A stretch of DNA of 64,000 bases, from the NCBI RefSeq assembly GCF_004006015.1, contig NZ_CP034766.1, positions 1,707,001 to 1,771,000 of the forward strand. The letters are read 5' to 3'. The stretch is from Rhodococcus sp. X156. GTDB taxonomy: Bacteria; Actinomycetota; Actinomycetes; Mycobacteriales; Mycobacteriaceae. Shown here piece by piece: positions 46,139 to 54,629 of this stretch. Each line of letters opens with the position of its first letter. Within the stretch, counting starts at the first letter, position 1. The notes below the pieces were generated by a model. The model was not told where the DNA came from. It made no database searches and saw nothing but the letters and a program-made list of their open reading frames with translations. Both the position numbers and the translations under genes were made by a program.

Positions 46139-47272
46139 ATGACCGGGAGCGGGACGGCTCACCCGGACGTCGACGTGGTGGTGGTCGGCGCCGGGCAGGC
46201 CGGGCTGGCGGCGGCGCACCACCTGAGCCGCCGGCTGCCCGCGGGTGGCTCGTTCGTGGTGCTGGACGCCAACGACGGTCCGGGGGGCGCGTGGCGGCAC
46301 CGGTGGGACTCCCTCACCCTGGGCCGCGCGCACCGGGTGCACGACCTGCCCGGCCTGCCGCTGGTCGACCCCGACCCGGACCAGCCCGCCGCGCAGGTGG
46401 TCGCCGACTACTACGGCCGCTACGAGCAGCACTACGCCCTGCCGGTCCGCCGTCCCGTTCGGGTCGCCGCGGTGACGGCGCCGGAGGGTCCGCAGGGTCC
46501 GCTGGTGGTGGCCACCGACGCCGGCACCTGGACCACCCGCGCGCTGATCAGCGCCACCGGCACCTGGGACCGCCCCTACTGGCCGCGCTACCCCGGGCAG
46601 GAGCGCTTCGGTGGCCGCCAGCTGCACACCCACGACTACACCTCGGCGGAGGACTTCCGCGGGCAGCGCGTGGTGGTGGTGGGCGGTGGCACCTCGGCCG
46701 TGCAGCACCTGCTGGAGATCGCGCCCGTCGCCGCGAGCACCACGTGGGTCACCCGCCGACCGCCCCAGTTCGTCGACCGCCCCTTCGACGCGGAGTGGGG
46801 TCGCGAGGTGGAGCGCCGGGTGGCGGAGCGGGTGCGCGCCGGGCTGCCGCCGGTGAGCGTGGTGGGCACCACCGGTCTGCCGCTCACCGAGGAGTACCGG
46901 CGGGGGATCGACTCCGGTGTGCTGGTGGCCCGGCCGATGTTCACCGAGATCACCCCGCGCGGGGTGCGCTTCGCCGACGGTGCCGAGGTGGTCGCCGACG
47001 TCATCCTCTGGGCCACCGGCTTCCGGGCGTCGCTGGATCACCTGGCGCCGCTGCACCTGCGCGAGCCCAGCGGCGGGATCCGGATGGCGGACACCACGGT
47101 GGTCCGGGATCCACGGGTCCAGCTGGTCGGGTTCGGGCCGTCGGCCTCCACGCTGGGCGCCACCCGCGCCGGTCGCCTCGCTGCGCTCGCGGCGGTGCGC
47201 AGCCTGACGACATCCGGCACCGGCCTGACCAGGGAGAATGAGCACCAACCTCAACCTCAAGTAGAGAGTTAA
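46139..47272 (+). CDS. FAD/NAD(P)-dependent oxidoreductase (CzcO/FMO-like)
   Basis: Flavoprotein of 377 residues with two Rossmann motifs, VVVVGAGQAGLAAA for FAD and VVVVGGGTSAVQHLL for NAD(P)H, and the ISATGTWDRPYWPRYPG and DVILWATGFR segments typical of flavin monooxygenases and CzcO-type enzymes. Its place 16 bases after the FmdE-like gene makes it a likely last gene of the iron-boxed operon. It could oxidise or reduce a metal ligand, but the sequence does not distinguish monooxygenase from reductase. The stop codon lies inside an inverted repeat. Confidence 0.82.
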   Translation: MTGSGTAHPDVDVVVVGAGQAGLAAAHHLSRRLPAGGSFVVLDANDGPGGAWRHRWDSLTLGRAHRVHDLPGLPLVDPDPDQPAAQVVADYYGRYEQHYALPVRRPVRVAAVTAPEGPQGPLVVATDAGTWTTRALISATGTWDRPYWPRYPGQERFGGRQLHTHDYTSAEDFRGQRVVVVGGGTSAVQHLLEIAPVAASTTWVTRRPPQFVDRPFDAEWGREVERRVAERVRAGLPPVSVVGTTGLPLTEEYRRGIDSGVLVARPMFTEITPRGVRFADGAEVVADVILWATGFRASLDHLAPLHLREPSGGIRMADTTVVRDPRVQLVGFGPSASTLGATRAGRLAALAAVRSLTTSGTGLTRENEHQPQPQVES

Positions 47273-47301
47273 CAGCGTTAACCGTTGAGTTGAGGTTGAG
47301 G
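47249..47301. terminator. 12-bp inverted repeat at operon end
   Basis: CCTCAACCTCAA (47249-47260) pairs perfectly with TTGAGGTTGAGG (47290-47301). The loop contains GTTAAC twice (47268-47273 and 47277-47282) and the oxidoreductase stop codon. It lies between convergent genes and is probably a terminator; the symmetrical loop could also be a protein site. Confidence 0.5.
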
Positions 47302-47325
47302 CTTTCTCTGGTCTCGTGGACGCGG

Positions 47326-48927
47326 TCAGATGAGGGTGCCGACGTCGGTGCGCACCAGGTGGTCCATCGCCCGCTCGGCCACGGCCGCGATGGTCATCGA
47401 CGGGTTGCAGGCCGCGGCGCTGCCGGGCAGCAGGGCACCGTCGAGCACGTACAGCCCGGGCTGGTCGTGCACCCGGCCCTCCAGGTCGCAGACCGTGCCC
47501 ATGCTCGCCCCGCCCAGCGGGTGCCAGGTGGACGGGAAGTAGTCGTTGGTGTCGGTGACGATGCTGGCGGGGCCGGCGATCCTGCGCACGATCGGGTCGA
47601 TGTGGCCGGTCTGGATGGCGGTGTCGCCGTCCTTGGGCCAGTGCAGCACGGCGTTGTCGGTGGCGGAGTCGTAGCGGAAGCTGCCGCGGCTCTCGCTCAC
47701 GCCGTAGCCGACCAGCATGGTGCTGCGCGCGTCGAAGCCCACGGGCGGCATGGAGGCCTGGATGACGGTGCAGGCGGTGGCCGGGTCGGCCCAGCTCTTG
47801 CTGCCGTAGACCACCGGGCCGCCCTGGGGCACCCCGAACCCGGTCGCGAGGTCGGTCCAGACGTAGATGCGGTCGGCGTTGGTGCCCCAGTTGCCGCCGA
47901 GGGCGTCGGGCAGGTCGGGGATCTGCCCGGTGGCCGCGGCCCGCACCAGCAGCTTGGTGGTGTTGAGGCTGCCGGCGGCCATCACCAGGGTCTTGGTGGT
48001 GAGGATCTTGGTCTCCAGCACCGTGCCGGCGCGGTCGATGCGCTCCACGTGCACCGTCCAGCGGCCGTCCTTCGCGCGGGCCACGTCGGTCACCTGGTGC
48101 AGGGTGCGCACGTCCACCCGTCCGGTGGCCTCGGCGGCGGCGAGGTAGGTGACGTCGATGGAGTGCTTGCCGCCGTTGTTCACCCCGAAGGCCCCGTCAC
48201 CGTTGGTGTAGGACGGCTTCATCTCGCCGCGGGTCTCCGCCAGGGCGTAGCTCCAGTCGATGGGCATGGGGATCTTCTCCACGGGAAGGCCCGCGCGCTG
48301 GGCGTGCTCGGCGAACACCCGGGCCGCGCGGTAGCTGGGGGTGGCGATCAGCTCGTCGGGCGCCACGGCCAGCTTGAGCATCTGCGCCACCCGCGGGTAG
48401 TGCACCCGGTTCATGGTCTGCCAGTCGAGCTCGTTCGGGAAGTGCGCGTTGAAGACGGCCTCGTCCGGCTGCAGCGTCATCCCCTGGTACACCAGGGAGC
48501 CCCCGCCGACGCCCGCGGCGCACAGGGCGGTCATGTTCTCCCCGGGCACGATCTCCAGCAGCCCGGCGTAGGGCTCGATGATCGGTCGGCCGAAGATCTG
48601 CGGGACGGACTGGTGCCAGAGGAAGCGCTTGTCCGGCGCCGACACGCGCGGGAAGGTCTCGGCGTTCGGACCGCTGGGCCAGCGGATGCCGCGCTCGAGC
48701 ACCACCACCGGCACGCCCGCCTCGGCCAGCCGCAGAGCAGCGACGCCACCACCGAAGCCCGACCCGATCACCACGGCGCGGTGGTCCTCGCGGGTGACGG
48801 GGGCCGTGGGGGAGCGGCGCGCACGGGGCCCTGCCGGGGACTGGGCGCTCGCCGACTGCGGGACGGCCAGCGAGGCGGCGACCGCGGCCGCACCGGTGAG
48901 AAACGCACGACGCTTGAGCTCAGACAT
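47326..48927 (-). CDS. Secreted cholesterol-oxidase-like GMC flavoprotein
   Basis: FAD-dependent oxidase of 533 residues. The N-terminus MSELKRRAFLTGAAAVAASL is a Tat signal (RRAFLTG) ending near ASAQ. The FAD loop is AVVIGSGFGGGVAALRLAE. GVGGGSLVYQGM and the C-terminal TWHPLGGASMG and ACNPSMTIAAVAERA follow the class I cholesterol oxidases of Streptomyces and Rhodococcus. It should oxidise a 3-beta-hydroxysterol, making peroxide outside the cell. The ATG at 48925-48927 has GGGAG upstream; an open frame extends farther but lacks a signal start. The promoter carries three palindromes and a TetR gene lies upstream. Confidence 0.87.
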   Translation of the reverse strand: MSELKRRAFLTGAAAVAASLAVPQSASAQSPAGPRARRSPTAPVTREDHRAVVIGSGFGGGVAALRLAEAGVPVVVLERGIRWPSGPNAETFPRVSAPDKRFLWHQSVPQIFGRPIIEPYAGLLEIVPGENMTALCAAGVGGGSLVYQGMTLQPDEAVFNAHFPNELDWQTMNRVHYPRVAQMLKLAVAPDELIATPSYRAARVFAEHAQRAGLPVEKIPMPIDWSYALAETRGEMKPSYTNGDGAFGVNNGGKHSIDVTYLAAAEATGRVDVRTLHQVTDVARAKDGRWTVHVERIDRAGTVLETKILTTKTLVMAAGSLNTTKLLVRAAATGQIPDLPDALGGNWGTNADRIYVWTDLATGFGVPQGGPVVYGSKSWADPATACTVIQASMPPVGFDARSTMLVGYGVSESRGSFRYDSATDNAVLHWPKDGDTAIQTGHIDPIVRRIAGPASIVTDTNDYFPSTWHPLGGASMGTVCDLEGRVHDQPGLYVLDGALLPGSAAACNPSMTIAAVAERAMDHLVRTDVGTLI

Positions 48928-49017
48928 GGGCGGGGCTCCCGACAGAGACGTGACGTGGGCCGGTGGGGCGCCGCGCCACGCTGGTGTCCCGAGACGAGTC
49001 GCACCGGCAACCAAGCT

Positions 49018-49079
49018 GTTCGCTAGGCGAACTCAAAACTAGACACTGGCCGACAATAGTGTCAAGAATTGAATTCTTG
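49018..49079 (-). promoter_or_regulatory. Cholesterol-oxidase-like gene promoter with three palindromes
   Basis: Minus-strand -35 TTGACA (plus 49060-49065) and -10 TAGTTT (49036-49041) are 18 bases apart. Palindrome A: GTTCGC-TAG-GCGAAC at 49018-49032, around the expected transcription start. Palindrome B: TAGACACT and AGTGTCAA at 49040-49047 and 49058-49065, covering the -35 and spacer. Palindrome C: CAAGAATT-G-AATTCTTG at 49063-49079, overlapping the TetR stop codon. B is the likeliest TetR operator. Confidence 0.6.
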
Positions 49080-49631
49080 GCTACCGCTGGACGGGAGTGC
49101 CGGCCGCAGCCACCGGGACAGGAAGCGCCGCAGCGCATCGTCGTCGTGGACGGCGTCGTCGTCGAAGAGCACCACCGACAGCCCGAGGCGCAGCGTGATC
49201 TCCACCAGGTCGTCCAGGCTCGACGCCACCTCCGGGTGTCGCTCCGCGAGTGGCTCGAGCAGCTGTCGGGCGATCGGCTGGGCGCGATCCATCATGCCGG
49301 GGTCGAACACCGGGCTGCCGCGCTCGGCGTGAAACAGCGTGGCGAGCACCGGGTCGGCCCGCACCGCCGACCGGGCCACGACAACCAGCTCGACCACGTA
49401 GGCCAGTGCGCTGTCGGTGGCCTCCAGGCGCTGGCGGATGTCACCGAGCAGGTCCATGGCCAGTCCGGCGACCGCCTGCGACACCAGGTCCTCCCGGGTG
49501 CCGAAGATGCTGTAGACGGTCTGCCGCGACACTCCCGCGGCGCTGGCCACTGCGGCGATGTTCACCGCCTCGAACCCGCCACCGGCGATCAGCCCCAGCG
49601 TGGCGTCCAAGATCTTTCGGCGAGACCGCAT
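49062..49631 (-). CDS. TetR-family regulator beside oxidase gene
   Basis: Repressor of 189 residues. HTH: VNIAAVASAAGVSRQTVYSIFGTREDLV. The ATG at 49629-49631 follows a minus-strand GATAAT -10 (plus 49638-49643) by six bases, so it looks leaderless. It lies upstream of the cholesterol-oxidase-like gene on the same strand, separated by a palindrome-rich promoter, and downstream of the aminoacylase-like gene. A steroid or related lipid as inducer is an inference from the neighbour. Confidence 0.87.
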   Translation of the reverse strand: MRSRRKILDATLGLIAGGGFEAVNIAAVASAAGVSRQTVYSIFGTREDLVSQAVAGLAMDLLGDIRQRLEATDSALAYVVELVVVARSAVRADPVLATLFHAERGSPVFDPGMMDRAQPIARQLLEPLAERHPEVASSLDDLVEITLRLGLSVVLFDDDAVHDDDALRRFLSRWLRPALPSSGSQEFNS

Positions 49632-49692
49632 TCGGCCATTATCGGCCAGCGCTGCGGCCGGGGGAGACCAGTGCCGCGCTGCTGGAGGGCGG

Positions 49693-51477
49693 TCAGCGGG
49701 TGGCGGCGAGCTGGGCCGACGGCGTGGTTGCCTGGGACGCGCCGGCGCGCAGGAAGGAGCCGGTGCGCTCGGCGCCGAGGAGCTCGGTCGGGGTGCCGTC
49801 CTCGACCACCACGCGCCCGGCGATCAGCACGAGCGGAACGGCTGCGTCGTTGCGGTTGACCATCCGCGACAGCCCGCCGTACTGCTCGACCGGGTTCTCG
49901 TGGTACTCGTCGAGCTCGGCGCCCAGGTGCTCGGGGTCGACGACGAGCAGGTCCGCCCGGTCGCCGAGGCGGAGGTGGCCCGCGTCGATGCCGTACCAGT
50001 CGGCGAGCTCACCGGTCAGGCGGTGCACGGCGCGCTCGACGGTCATGAACGGCGCGCCGGCTCGCTGCGCGTCGTGCACGTGGCGCAGCAGCCGCAGGCC
50101 CATGTTGTAGAAGGCCATGTTCCGCAGGTGGGCACCCGCGTCGGAGAAGCCCATCTGGATGCCGTCGGTGACGGCCATCTTCTTGAGCAGCTCGGGACGG
50201 TGGTTGCTGATGGTGGTGTGCCACCGCAGGGCCTTGCCGTGCTCGAGCACGAGGTCCAGGAACGCATCGACCGGGTGCAGTCCATCCCGCTCGATGCCGA
50301 CCTGGCCGAAGGACTTGCCGACCACGCTGGCGTCTGGGCACTCCACGATCTCGGCGTCGAAGAAGTCACGGTGCCAGACCCGCAGGCCCCACTTCTCGTC
50401 GTAGTCCTTGCGGAACTTGCGGCGGTAGTCCTCGTCGCGCAGCAGCGCGTCCCGCTGCACCGCGTCGGACAGGTGCAGGGCGGCCGCACCGGAGCCGAAC
50501 TCCTCGAAGATCACCAGGTCGATGCCGTCGGCGTAGACCTCGAACGGCACCGGCAGGTGCTGCCACCGAAAGTCGCCGCCCAGTCGGTTGATCGTGCGCG
50601 ACAGCGGCCCCATCAGGTGGATGACGGCCGGGTTGGCCTTGATGTCGGCCGCCGACAACAGGCTGGTCTTGAGGCGGGGCCGGCCGAGGCCCAGCGAGGT
50701 GACCAGCTGGGAGACGACGTTGCGGGGGTTCTTGATGTCGGGGCCGGACTGCAGGATGGCGCTGCGGCGACGGAGGATCGCCTGCAGGCGCCGCAGCTCC
50801 CGGGGCTTGGCGTACGTGGAGGGCAGCGTCCGCGAGCGGCAGGTCTGTCCGTCCAGCTTGTCGAACAGCAGCTGCTGCGACGACATGCCCACGAATCCCG
50901 CGTCCAGCGCCTCCTCGAGCATCTCCTCCAGCCGAGCCTGCTCGGTGCGGGTCGGGCGCACGTCGGGCCGGGTGGACCGGTCGAGCCCCATCACTGCGGC
51001 GCGGGCGTCGGAGTGGCCGAGGAACGCGGCGAGGTTGGGGCCGAGCGGGAGACGCTCGAGGGCGGCGACGTACTCGCCGGCGGTGCTCCAGGTCTTGGTC
51101 GTGTCGACCGCGCGGATGACGTCGCCGCGGGGGATCGCCTCCACCCGGCCGAACAGGTCGCCGGCGACCTCGCCGTCGACGTGGATGGTGGACAGGGAGC
51201 AGGACCCGATGAAGACCGTGGTGACCCCGTGGCGCACCGACTCGGGCAGGCCGGGGCCGTGGAGAACCTCCACGTCGTAGTGGGTGTGGATGTCGATCAG
51301 ACCCGGCAGCACCCACTTGCCGGTCGCGTCCACGACCCGGGTGTCCGGTCCGGGCTGGAGCGCCTCGGTGGAGAGCGCCACCACGACCCCGTCGCGGATC
51401 CCGATGAACGCGGTCCGCGGTGCTGCGCCGGTGCCGTCGTACACCAGTCCGCCGGCGATGATGGTGTCGTAGCTCAT
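49693..51477 (-). CDS. D-aminoacylase-like amidohydrolase
   Basis: N-acyl-D-amino-acid deacylase family enzyme of 594 residues. The N-terminal beta domain (TIIAGGLVYDGTGAAP) leads to GLIDIHTHYD with the first metal ligands. GHSDARAAVMG and QMGFSDAGAHLRNMAFYN carry later ligands, and the C-terminus re-forms the beta domain (DRADLLVVDPEHLG). Members hydrolyse N-acyl-D-amino acids or related amides. The ATG is at 51475-51477. It precedes the TetR gene on the same strand with a 61-base gap. Confidence 0.87.
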   Translation of the reverse strand: MSYDTIIAGGLVYDGTGAAPRTAFIGIRDGVVVALSTEALQPGPDTRVVDATGKWVLPGLIDIHTHYDVEVLHGPGLPESVRHGVTTVFIGSCSLSTIHVDGEVAGDLFGRVEAIPRGDVIRAVDTTKTWSTAGEYVAALERLPLGPNLAAFLGHSDARAAVMGLDRSTRPDVRPTRTEQARLEEMLEEALDAGFVGMSSQQLLFDKLDGQTCRSRTLPSTYAKPRELRRLQAILRRRSAILQSGPDIKNPRNVVSQLVTSLGLGRPRLKTSLLSAADIKANPAVIHLMGPLSRTINRLGGDFRWQHLPVPFEVYADGIDLVIFEEFGSGAAALHLSDAVQRDALLRDEDYRRKFRKDYDEKWGLRVWHRDFFDAEIVECPDASVVGKSFGQVGIERDGLHPVDAFLDLVLEHGKALRWHTTISNHRPELLKKMAVTDGIQMGFSDAGAHLRNMAFYNMGLRLLRHVHDAQRAGAPFMTVERAVHRLTGELADWYGIDAGHLRLGDRADLLVVDPEHLGAELDEYHENPVEQYGGLSRMVNRNDAAVPLVLIAGRVVVEDGTPTELLGAERTGSFLRAGASQATTPSAQLAATR

Positions 51478-51586
51478 GCGAACGCCCTCTCGAGGTGGGC
51501 CTCACCGCAGGGGAGAGCGGTACCGGCTGCTCGAACCGTATGTGACCTGCGTCATCAATGCCAGTGGCCGCAGCGTCACCCAGCGC

Positions 51587-52165
51587 TCAGGTCAAGGCGG
51601 CCGGGGTCCAGAGCGGCCAGGCGGGCGTGCCCACCGGCTGGCCGTACTCGTAGACCGCGACGCGACGAAACGGTTCGTCGAGACGGGAGTTGTCGTAGAA
51701 GTCGGCCCGGTCCACCCGGCCACGGGCCTGCGCGAGCAGCTCCCACAGGCGTTGGTAGCGCTGCCGGATCTTGCTCTCCGGCACCGCGTGGCCGCCATGG
51801 GCGACGCGATCGGTCACGCGGGCCACCGCCAGGCCCTCGGGAATCATGACGACGTGCAGCGACACCGTGTAACCGCAGACCTGGGCGTGGTGCAGCAGGT
51901 CCAGCTTGCTCGGGTGGCTGAAGACGGTCTCCGTGATGAAGGAGGTCTGCTGGGCCATCAGCCGGTCCCGTTCCTGCGCGGCCAACCGGGAGACCTCGCC
52001 GGCACGGCGCTGCTGCTCGGCCCGGTCGTCGGGCCACAGCCGCTCGGCGATCAGGTCGGCGTTGACGAACGGCAGGTGCATCCGCGGTACGAGCACCTCC
52101 TGGGCGAGGGTGGACTTGCCCGCCCCGTTGGAGCCCGCCAGCAGGTGCAGGACTGGTGTGCCCAC
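51587..52165 (-). CDS. Zeta-toxin-like kinase
   Basis: P-loop kinase of 192 residues. Walker A AGSNGAGKST at 10-19, VNADLIAERL, and TSFITETVFSHPSKLDLL match the zeta/PezT fold. Known zeta toxins phosphorylate UDP-N-acetylglucosamine and block wall synthesis. The conserved arginine-rich KIRQRYQRLWELL segment follows. The GTG start is two bases after the stop of the ParD-like gene, so toxin and antitoxin are co-transcribed with the antitoxin first. Confidence 0.83.
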   Translation of the reverse strand: MGTPVLHLLAGSNGAGKSTLAQEVLVPRMHLPFVNADLIAERLWPDDRAEQQRRAGEVSRLAAQERDRLMAQQTSFITETVFSHPSKLDLLHHAQVCGYTVSLHVVMIPEGLAVARVTDRVAHGGHAVPESKIRQRYQRLWELLAQARGRVDRADFYDNSRLDEPFRRVAVYEYGQPVGTPAWPLWTPAALT

Positions 52166-52167
52166 CC

Positions 52168-52560
52168 TCAGTCGGCGTCCGGGCCGCTGGCCTCACCGTG
52201 CGTCGTTTCGTGCACCACGGCGTTGCCGTGCTCGTCGGCCTCCGACCACCGGGTGCGCCCCTGCTCGGCGAACCGGGCCCGCAGGTCCAGGGTTGCCAGG
52301 TCGGCCTCGACTCCTTCACGCCACCCGGTGCGCACCGCTGCCTGCTCCCGGTCGCCGACCTCGTCGTAGGACAGCTGCCCGGCGAGCACGCGGCCGATGT
52401 CGCGCTGGGAGATCCCAGCGGACGCCTCGAGCTCACGACCCAGGCGGGCCCAGTGGGCCAGCTGCTGAGCGGCGCTGCGGTGGGCCCGCGCGCCGGCGGC
52501 CTGCGCGGACTCGAAGAGTGCCGCGTCGAAGCGTGTGGGTGTGGTCGACGACGGTGCCAT
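52168..52560 (-). CDS. ParD-like antitoxin
   Basis: A 130-residue acidic protein that starts MAPSSTTPTRFDAALFESAQAAG and contains RAHRSAAQQLAHWARLGRELEAS, the signature of ParD-like antitoxins that act with zeta-type ATPases. A central QRDIGRVLAGQLSYDEVGD segment and an acidic, histidine-rich tail follow. A perfect small palindrome lies about 40 bases upstream in the promoter, suggesting autorepression. ATG at 52558-52560. Confidence 0.75.
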   Translation of the reverse strand: MAPSSTTPTRFDAALFESAQAAGARAHRSAAQQLAHWARLGRELEASAGISQRDIGRVLAGQLSYDEVGDREQAAVRTGWREGVEADLATLDLRARFAEQGRTRWSEADEHGNAVVHETTHGEASGPDAD

Positions 52561-52600
52561 GGCCAGCTCCTCGGTTCTCGTCCAGTCCGCACTGCCAGCG

Positions 52601-52613
52601 TAGCAAGGTGCTA
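52601..52613. promoter_or_regulatory. Palindrome in toxin-antitoxin promoter
   Basis: TAGCA-AGG-TGCTA is a perfect inverted repeat with a 3-base centre. On the minus strand it runs into TACGCT, a possible -10 for the ParD-like gene. It fits an antitoxin autoregulation site. Confidence 0.45.
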
Positions 52614-52849
52614 CACCCACTCTAGGGCGGCGCGAGGTGACTGGGGGTGGAGCGCGGCTCGGGCGTCCGCCGGCATCGCGCGAGTCGAGCGGTTTGTCCA
52701 CCCTGGCACCAGCCCTCGATATGTCACAGTGACGTATTGGGGGGTCGCAGCGGGGTGTCCGGGGACAGGGGTCTCGAAACTGGAGGCGCGGTCCGGCGAT
52801 CGTCGGTGCCAGAATGTGCTGAGGACCGACTCGCGGGGAGGCTGGCGCC

Positions 52850-53413
52850 GTGCGGAAACTGACCTTCGGCATGAACCTGAGCCTGGACGGGTACATCGCC
52901 GCACCCGGAGGCGACATCGGCTGGAGCGCGCCGAGTGATGAGCTGTTCCAGTGGTGGTCCGACCGGGTGGGCACGACAGATCTGGCGCTGTACGGGCGCA
53001 AGCTGTGGGAGACGATGAGCTCACACTGGCCGACCGCCGACCAGCAGCCTGGTGTCACCCCGGCGGAGGTCGAGTTCGCCCACCGCTGGCGGGAGATGCC
53101 CAAGGTGGTGTTTTCCTCGACGACCAGCACGATCGACGGGGACACCCGTCTGGTCACTGGCGACGCGGTCGCCGAGATCGCCCGGCTCAAGGCCGAGGAC
53201 GGCGGCCCCATGGACATCGGCGGCGCCACGCTCGCTGCGGCGGCCATGCGGGCCGGGCTGATCGACGAGTACGTGTTGGCCACCGCGCCGGTGATGGTGG
53301 GCGGCGGCACGCCGTTCTTCACGGCGCTGGACAGCTGGGTGAACCTGAACCTGGTGGAGACGCAGACGTTTCCCGGCGGCGTGGTGCTGAGCAGGTACGA
53401 GACGGTGCGCTGA
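52850..53413 (+). CDS. Dihydrofolate-reductase-family (RibD-C) protein
   Basis: NADPH-dependent reductase-like protein of 187 residues. KLTFGMNLSLDGYIAAPGGDIGW at the start and LYGRKLWETMSSHW match the RibD C-terminal/DHFR-like fold. The conserved MDIGGATLAAAAMRAGLIDEY and APVMVGGGTPFF follow. Members are seldom true folate enzymes, so the substrate is unknown. GTG start after GGGGAGG. Confidence 0.86.
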   Translation: MRKLTFGMNLSLDGYIAAPGGDIGWSAPSDELFQWWSDRVGTTDLALYGRKLWETMSSHWPTADQQPGVTPAEVEFAHRWREMPKVVFSSTTSTIDGDTRLVTGDAVAEIARLKAEDGGPMDIGGATLAAAAMRAGLIDEYVLATAPVMVGGGTPFFTALDSWVNLNLVETQTFPGGVVLSRYETVR

Positions 53414-53523
53414 GCGCCCGACGTCGGCGTTTCAGCCCCCTGGACTAAGCGCCGATAACCTACATTATGACATTTACACCGGTCAGCACGCTCCCCACCC
53501 GGTACTGCGCCCTGTCCGGTGCG

Positions 53524-53536
53524 TAGCCTCGAAGGC
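53524..53536 (+). promoter_or_regulatory. Leaderless promoter of PRISE-like SDR gene (-10)
   Basis: TAGCCT at 53524-53529 is seven bases before the ATG at 53537. An AT-rich patch with a repeated ACATT (about 53462-53476) lies farther upstream and may bind a regulator. Confidence 0.45.
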
Positions 53537-54625
53537 ATGAGTTCCCTTGCTTCACACACCGCCCTGGTCGTCGGCGCCACTGGAATCGCCGGACAGGCCC
53601 TGTGCCGTCTCCTGGTCGGCGAGGGCTGGGACGTCCTGGGCCTGTCGCGGCGGGCTGCGAGCGACGTTCCTGGCGTGGTGTCCGTCCAGGCTGACCTGAC
53701 CGACGCCGCCGGTCTGCGAGATGCCCTGGCCGGGCACCAGCCGACGCACGTCTTCCTCACCGCCTGGGCTCGCCAGGACACTGAGGAGGACAACATCCGC
53801 GTCAACAGCGCCATGGTCCGCGACGTCCTGGAGGCTGTCCGGCCCGCGGCGTCGGTGCGCCACGTCGCGCTGGTGACCGGGCTCAAGCACTACCTCGGTC
53901 CCTTCGAGGCCTACGGCAAGGGCAACCTCCCCGACACGCCCTTCCACGAGGACGAGGACCGGCTGCCCTACCCGAACTTCTACTACGCCCAGGAGGACGA
54001 GCTCTTCGCCGCCGCCGCGCGCGATGGCTTCACCTGGAGCGTGCACCGGGCTCACACGATCATCGGCTACGCCCTGGGCAACGCGATGAACATGGGCCAG
54101 ACTCTCGCCGCGCAGGCCGCGCTCTGCCGCGAGCAGGGGCTGCCCTTCGTGTTCCCGGGGTCGGAGACCCAGTGGAACGGCGTGACCGACATGACCGACG
54201 CGGGGTTGCTGGCCGAGCAGATGCACTGGGCGGCCGTCACCCCCGCCGCCGCCGACACCGCCTTCAACACCGCCAACGGCGACGTCTTCCGGTGGCGCTG
54301 GATGTGGCCGCGCCTCGCCGAGCGCCTGGGCGTTGACCCCGTGGGGTACGAGGGCCACCCGCGTCCCCTGGAGGAGCAGATGGCCGACGCCGCACCGGTG
54401 TGGGCCGAGCTCGCCGCACGCGAGCAGCTGCGCGAGCACGACCTGCACCGCGTCGCCTCGTGGTGGCACACCGATGCCGACCTCGGCCGCGACATGGAGT
54501 GCTTCACCGACCTGGCCCGCAGCCGGGCCGCCGGGTTCACCGGCTACCGCTCGACGCTCGCCAGCTTCCTCGAGCTGTTCGACCGGCTCGAGCAGGATCG
54601 GGTCGTGCCCACGCCCCGTCGATGA
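53537..54625 (+). CDS. PRISE-like NAD(P)-dependent reductase
   Basis: Extended SDR of 362 residues resembling progesterone 5-beta-reductase/iridoid synthase (PRISE) proteins. The cofactor loop is ALVVGATGIAGQALCRLL. HVALVTGLKHYLGPFEAYGKG, then LPYPNFYYAQEDELF and the WSVHRAHTIIGYALGNAMNM block are family hallmarks, with the YxxxK-like tyrosine and lysine displaced as usual. Members reduce activated C=C bonds of enones. ATG 53537 is set by a TAGCCT -10. It converges on the IMPase gene with only four bases between stops. Confidence 0.83.
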   Translation: MSSLASHTALVVGATGIAGQALCRLLVGEGWDVLGLSRRAASDVPGVVSVQADLTDAAGLRDALAGHQPTHVFLTAWARQDTEEDNIRVNSAMVRDVLEAVRPAASVRHVALVTGLKHYLGPFEAYGKGNLPDTPFHEDEDRLPYPNFYYAQEDELFAAAARDGFTWSVHRAHTIIGYALGNAMNMGQTLAAQAALCREQGLPFVFPGSETQWNGVTDMTDAGLLAEQMHWAAVTPAAADTAFNTANGDVFRWRWMWPRLAERLGVDPVGYEGHPRPLEEQMADAAPVWAELAAREQLREHDLHRVASWWHTDADLGRDMECFTDLARSRAAGFTGYRSTLASFLELFDRLEQDRVVPTPRR

Positions 54626-54629
54626 GCTC

